Of a DNA stretch of 64,000 bases, positions 60,274 through 64,000 are shown in pieces (the first letter of the stretch is position 1; each line of letters starts with the position of its first letter). The DNA is from Burkholderiales bacterium (lineage in GTDB: Bacteria > Pseudomonadota > Gammaproteobacteria > Burkholderiales > Burkholderiaceae_C): contig CANGHK010000008.1 of NCBI GenBank assembly GCA_947453625.1, positions 1-64,000 on the forward strand. The letters run 5' to 3'. The position numbers and the translations under genes are program-made. The notes under the pieces are model-generated. The model saw nothing but the letters and a program-made list of their open reading frames with translations, did no database searches and had not been told where the DNA came from.

Positions 60274-60293
60274 GCCGGGCGCCGCGGCCCGGC
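60274..60293. terminator. Possible bidirectional terminator, Bug gene / acyl-CoA synthetase
   Basis: GCCGGGC (60274-60280) and GCCCGGC (60287-60293) form a 7-bp stem between two convergent genes. No long T-run. The stem is the reason for the call. Confidence 0.45.
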
Positions 60294-60295
60294 CT

Positions 60296-61876
60296 TCAGA
60301 GCACCCGGCCCGCGCCCGCCCAATAGGGTTCGCGCAGCAGGCGCTTGAGCACCTTGCCCAGCGCGTTGCGCGGAAACCCGTCGCGGAACTCTACCCGCGC
60401 CACCCGCTGGTGGCGTGCCAGCCGCTGGTTCGCCCAGTCCTGCAGCGCGGCGGCGTCGCCCGCCGCACCCGGCCGCGCGATCACCAGCGCCAGCGCGGTC
60501 TCGCCCCATTTGTCGTGCGGGATGCCGATCACCGTGACGTCCAGCACCTCGGGGTGCTGGCCGACCACGGCCTCGATGTCGGCCGGAAAGACGTTGAAGC
60601 CGCCCGAGATGATCATGTCCTTCTTGCGGTCGAGCAGCGTCAGAAAGCCTCGCGCGTCCATGCAGCCGACGTCGCCCGAGCGGATGAAGCTGCGGCCGCG
60701 CGCGTCGCGCCAGATCAGCGCCGCCGTGGCCTCGGGCCGGCGGTGGTAGCCGCTCATCATGCCCGCGCCATGGCCGGCGATCTCGCCCACCTCGCCGGGC
60801 GGCAGGACCCGGCCGGCATCGTCCAGGATGCAGGCCTCGAAACCCAGCACCGGCCGGCCCACGCTGTCGAAACGCTCGGCGTGCTGGTGCGGCTTGAGCA
60901 TGCTGCCAAAGCCCTCCGAGAAGCCGTAGAGCTCGGTCAGGATGTTGCCGAAGCGGCTCAGCAGTTCGCGCTTGGTGTCGCGCCGCAGCGGCGACCCGGC
61001 GCACAGCAGGGACTGCAGCGACGATCGGTCGAAGGCGTCGAGATCGGGCACGCCCAGCACCATCAGGCACTGCGCCGGCACCATGAACGTGTGCGTGATG
61101 CGCTCGCGCTGCAGCGTGGCCAGGAACTCGCGCGGCTCGAAGGCCGGCATCACCACGCAGGTGCCGCCGACGAACAGCACCGGCAGCATCATCAGCCAGG
61201 TGCCGTTGGAGTAGAGCGCGGTGGTCGTCAGCGCCCGGCTGGTCTCCGAGAAGCCCAGCTCGATCGCATTCGAGAAAGCCCAGTGGGTGCGCGCACGGTG
61301 GCTTTGCACGATGCCCTTGGGCAGGCCGGTGGTGCCCGAGCTGTAGATGATGTTGAACGGCAGGCCGGGATGGCAGACCGCCAGGCAGGCCGCGCCACCC
61401 TGGGCGTCGGCCGTGGCGAGAAACAGGTCGAACGGGGTCCAGCCCGCCTCCTCGTCGCCGCCCACCGCGATGCAGCCGTCGGCCTGCAACTGCGGGCAAC
61501 TGTCCCGCCCGGCACCCAGCCGGGCCCGGAAATCCGGGCTGGCGAACAGCATCACGCTGTCGCTGTCGGCGATCAGCCCGGCGAGCTGTTCGCCGGTCAG
61601 CAGACCCGACAGCGGCACCACGCAGGCGCCGGCGCGCACGATGCCGAAGACGATCTCGAGCATCTCCACCGCGTTGCCCATCAGCACCGCCACCTGCTGG
61701 CCGGGGCCGATTGCGCGCGCCGCCAGCGCGTCGGCGACGCGCTGGATGTTGCGGTTGAAGTCGCCCCAGTTGCGCCGCACCGGGCCGCACACCACCGCCT
61801 CGCGGTCGGGATGGCTGCGGGCATGGACCGCGAACACATCGGGAATCAGCACGGCGGCATCGTCAATCCTGTCCAT
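60296..61876 (-). CDS. AMP-forming acyl-CoA synthetase
   Basis: 526 residues from ATG at 61876 with AGGAGA upstream. ATP/adenylate motif IIYSSGTTGLPKGIVQSHRA, motif LTELYGFSEG and C-terminal GGFNVFPADIEAVVGQHP are intact. The catalytic Lys is in GKVLKRLLRE near the end. It activates a carboxylic acid to its CoA thioester; the acid is unknown. It is divergent from the P450 gene, so both may serve one catabolic route. A longer frame to 62056 runs into the P450 gene start and is rejected. Confidence 0.9.
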   Translation of the reverse strand: MDRIDDAAVLIPDVFAVHARSHPDREAVVCGPVRRNWGDFNRNIQRVADALAARAIGPGQQVAVLMGNAVEMLEIVFGIVRAGACVVPLSGLLTGEQLAGLIADSDSVMLFASPDFRARLGAGRDSCPQLQADGCIAVGGDEEAGWTPFDLFLATADAQGGAACLAVCHPGLPFNIIYSSGTTGLPKGIVQSHRARTHWAFSNAIELGFSETSRALTTTALYSNGTWLMMLPVLFVGGTCVVMPAFEPREFLATLQRERITHTFMVPAQCLMVLGVPDLDAFDRSSLQSLLCAGSPLRRDTKRELLSRFGNILTELYGFSEGFGSMLKPHQHAERFDSVGRPVLGFEACILDDAGRVLPPGEVGEIAGHGAGMMSGYHRRPEATAALIWRDARGRSFIRSGDVGCMDARGFLTLLDRKKDMIISGGFNVFPADIEAVVGQHPEVLDVTVIGIPHDKWGETALALVIARPGAAGDAAALQDWANQRLARHQRVARVEFRDGFPRNALGKVLKRLLREPYWAGAGRVL

Positions 61877-62054
61877 CGGGTCTCCTGCATTGGGGGTCAG
61901 GAGGCTATCAGCCGGGCCAGGCTTGGCTATCCGGGCATGTCGGGATGGGCTGACGCGCAAAACCCTGTGCGGACGGGCCAGGTAGCGCGGCCGCGCCGCG
62001 CCCTGTCCCGGCCGCGACGGGCCGCCAGCCCGTCGCGGCATTAGCCTGCCCGCC

Positions 62055-63272
62055 ATGACGCTGAGCTGCCTGACCTACGACCCCGCCGACCCCGAGGTCC
62101 GACGCAACCCCTTCCCGCTCTACACCCGGCTACAGGACGAGGACCCGGTGCACTGGAGCCCGGCGCTGCGCGCCTGGGTGCTGACGCGCTACGACGATGT
62201 GCGCCAGGTGGCGATGTCGGAATCGATGTCGCCCGATCGGCTGCGGCCGTTCTACGCCCAGCTCAAGGGCGAGCGGCGCGAGCTGCTGGCCGAGGTGATG
62301 CGCTACCTGTCGCTGTGGATGGTGTTCCGCGACCCGCCCGAACACACAAGGCTGCGCCGGCTGGTCGGCACGGTGTTCAACCTCAAGGCGCTGGAAGCGT
62401 TGGCCGACCCGGTGACCCGGGTCGTCGACCAACTTCTCGACGCCCTGCCCACCGGCCAGCCCGTGGACTGGGCACGCCAGGTGGCGATGCCGCTGCCGGC
62501 CTATGTGATCCTCGACCTGCTGGCCATTCCCCACAGCGACTTCCCCGACCTGAAGGCCTGGTCGGACGATTTGCGCGCCTTCATCGGTTCGGCCCGGGCC
62601 GACGGCGACCGCTATGCCCGCGCCCGCAGCGGCGCGGCCGGCCTGGCGGGCTACTTCAGGACGCTGATAGCCGCGCGCCGCGCAAAGCCCGGCGAGGATT
62701 TCGTCAGCCGGATGATCGCCGCCCGCGACGAGCAGGGCACGCTGAGCGAAGACGAACTGGTCGCCACCTGCATGCTGGTGCTGTTTGCCGGCCACGAGAC
62801 CACCACCCATTTGCTGGGCAATGCGGTGCACGCGCTGCTGACCCACCCGGACCAGTTGCAGCGCCTGCGCGACGATCCGTCGCTGATCGATTCGGCGGTC
62901 GAGGAGTTCCTGCGCTACGACGGCCCGAGCAACGCGATCGCCCGGGTGGTGGCGGCGGACCACGCGATCGAGGGCCGGCAGCTGAAGGCCGGCGACCGGG
63001 TGTTCGGCATGGTCAACGCCGCCAACCGCGATCCGCGCCGCTTCGACGCGCCGCAGGCGCTCGACCTAGCCCGCAATCCGAACCGGCACCTGACCTTCGG
63101 CTTCGGCCTGCATTTCTGCATGGGCGCGCCGCTGGCGCGGCTGGAGGCCAAGCTGTGCATTTCCAGGCTGTTGCAGCGCTTCGGGCGCATCGAACGCGGC
63201 GTCGGCGAGCCCGAGTGGATAGACGCGCTGGCGATGCGCGGCGTCTGCAGCCTGCCCATCCAACTGAACTGA
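62055..63272 (+). CDS. Cytochrome P450
   Basis: Haem-thiolate monooxygenase, 405 residues, soluble bacterial class. The I-helix motif is LFAGHETTTHLLG, the K-helix ExxR is EEFLR, and the haem-binding loop is FGFGLHFCMGAPLAR with Cys355. The hydroxylated substrate is unknown; neighbouring CoA synthetase and thiolase suggest an acyl or terpenoid chain. No ferredoxin gene is adjacent in the window. Start ATG at 62055. It is followed by the thiolase-like gene after 14 bases. Confidence 0.94.
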   Translation: MTLSCLTYDPADPEVRRNPFPLYTRLQDEDPVHWSPALRAWVLTRYDDVRQVAMSESMSPDRLRPFYAQLKGERRELLAEVMRYLSLWMVFRDPPEHTRLRRLVGTVFNLKALEALADPVTRVVDQLLDALPTGQPVDWARQVAMPLPAYVILDLLAIPHSDFPDLKAWSDDLRAFIGSARADGDRYARARSGAAGLAGYFRTLIAARRAKPGEDFVSRMIAARDEQGTLSEDELVATCMLVLFAGHETTTHLLGNAVHALLTHPDQLQRLRDDPSLIDSAVEEFLRYDGPSNAIARVVAADHAIEGRQLKAGDRVFGMVNAANRDPRRFDAPQALDLARNPNRHLTFGFGLHFCMGAPLARLEAKLCISRLLQRFGRIERGVGEPEWIDALAMRGVCSLPIQLN

Positions 63273-63286
63273 ACGCAGGACCCACC

Positions 63287-64000
63287 ATGCCAGACGCCTA
63301 CCTGATCGCCACCGCCTGCACCCGCTTCGGCAGGCAGCCTGGAGCCAGCTTCAAGGACCTGACCCGCGAGGCCTACCTGGGCGTGTTGCGCGACGCCGGG
63401 CTGGACGACGGCGGGCAGATAGCCAACGCCTGGTTCGGCAACTGCGGCATGGGCAGCTGGGGCCAGCGCAACATCCGCGGCCAGGTCTGCTTCACGCCAC
63501 TGGTGCGCGAGGGCCTGTTTCCCGAGCGCGTGCCGATGATCAATGTCGAGGGCGGCTGCGCCACCGCCAGCATGGCGCTGCATGGCGCTTGGAAGGACGT
63601 GCTGTCGGGCAGCGCCGAGCTGTCGCTGGCGATCGGGGTCGAGAAGACCTTTTTTCCCGAGACGGTCGAAGGCGCGGCGGCGCGCACCCAGGAGATCTTC
63701 GACGGCGGCATAGACCAGCTCGATCCGGCCGATTGGCAGGCCTATTACGCCGCCGCGGGCGAGGCCGCGGGCAAGCCCTTCAACCCCAAGGACGCGGGCG
63801 GCACGCTGTTCATGGACACCTACGCGATGCAGGCCGCCTGGCACATGCGGCGCTTCGGCACGACCGCCGCGCAGATCGCCGCGGGTGCGTCGAAGAACCA
63901 CGCGATGGGCGCCTTGAACCCGCTGGCCCAATACCGTTTCGAGGTCTCGCCCGAGCAGGTGCTGGCCGACCGGCCGGTGAGCTGGCCGCTGACGCGGGCG
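63287..64000 (+). CDS. Thiolase-family protein, N-terminal part, cut by window edge
   Basis: 238 codons are visible. NVEGGCATASMALHGAWKDV carries the nucleophilic Cys of the thiolase fold. GNCGMGSWGQRNIRGQV and ASKNHAMGALNPLAQYRFEVS match the SCP-x-type/lipid-transfer thiolases. The C-terminal His-containing parts are beyond 64000. It follows the P450 by 14 bases, so the two are probably co-transcribed, and a fatty-acid or sterol-chain degradation operon may continue to the right. Confidence 0.88.
   Translation, partial: MPDAYLIATACTRFGRQPGASFKDLTREAYLGVLRDAGLDDGGQIANAWFGNCGMGSWGQRNIRGQVCFTPLVREGLFPERVPMINVEGGCATASMALHGAWKDVLSGSAELSLAIGVEKTFFPETVEGAAARTQEIFDGGIDQLDPADWQAYYAAAGEAAGKPFNPKDAGGTLFMDTYAMQAAWHMRRFGTTAAQIAAGASKNHAMGALNPLAQYRFEVSPEQVLADRPVSWPLTRA

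Overview
The window is a high-GC, densely packed chromosomal segment of a betaproteobacterium, most likely a Burkholderiales of the Rubrivivax/Leptothrix type. Evidence for this is the gene order ilvB-ilvH-ilvC-pssA-leuA, a Bug-type (TctC) solute receptor, the hpnCDE squalene module, nadE next to a PII gene, and the general codon bias. I cannot name a genus. I saw no rRNA, tRNA, CRISPR array, transposase or phage gene; this is mostly core and semi-core chromosome.

Layout: 1-3861 (-) an RND efflux adaptor and pump (pump cut by the left edge), behind a good sigma-70-type promoter with a TetR-type palindrome over the start site. 4034-7043 (+) hpnC-hpnD-hpnE, which makes squalene from farnesyl diphosphate. 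7154-7927 (+) an IclR regulator. 7950-8945 (-) a D,D-endopeptidase. 9050-17080 (-) branched-chain amino acid synthesis: ilvB, ilvH, ilvC, then pssA, then two different 2-isopropylmalate synthases in tandem. A short leader peptide with tandem CTA leucine codons and an attenuator hairpin precede the two leuA genes. A 49-bp copy of the ilvC 3' end lies downstream of ilvC. 17347-20318 (+) a five-gene overlapping operon: sigma factor, DUF3619, DUF3106, RDD protein, LOG protein.

20360-22450 (-) PII protein and NAD synthase. 22469-26448 (+) a DUF482/GNAT protein and a Pat-like ADP-forming acyl-CoA synthetase/GNAT fusion. 26480-29449: soluble pyrophosphatase (-) and membrane H+-pyrophosphatase (+), divergent. 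29812-33771 (+) an unusual ACP-FAAL-acyltransferase fusion and an HSL-type hydrolase. 34296-37741 (+) glgC and glgX for glycogen. 37749-40926 (-) cbpA-cbpM-ftsH-like proteostasis operon.

41666-46394 (-) a beta-oxidation-like cluster (thioesterase, SCP-x-type thiolase, two MaoC subunits, acyl-CoA dehydrogenase, SDR). 46615-55241: an NHL/SMP-30-type lipoprotein, a NYN/LOTUS putative RNase overlapping an AraC regulator, a TIGR03790 lipoprotein, an MBL-fold hydrolase and a lipase-like hydrolase. 55475-60249: an AraC regulator divergent from tcuA-tcuB-Bug receptor (tricarballylate oxidation). 60296-64000: AMP-dependent acyl-CoA synthetase (-), cytochrome P450 and the first part of a thiolase-like gene (+), the last cut by the right edge.

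The best candidates for something new are the sigma/DUF3619/DUF3106/RDD/LOG operon (its order suggests a membrane-to-sigma signalling system), the three-domain ACP-FAAL-LPLAT lipid enzyme, and the apparently leaderless leu attenuator whose -35 box contains the pssA stop codon.
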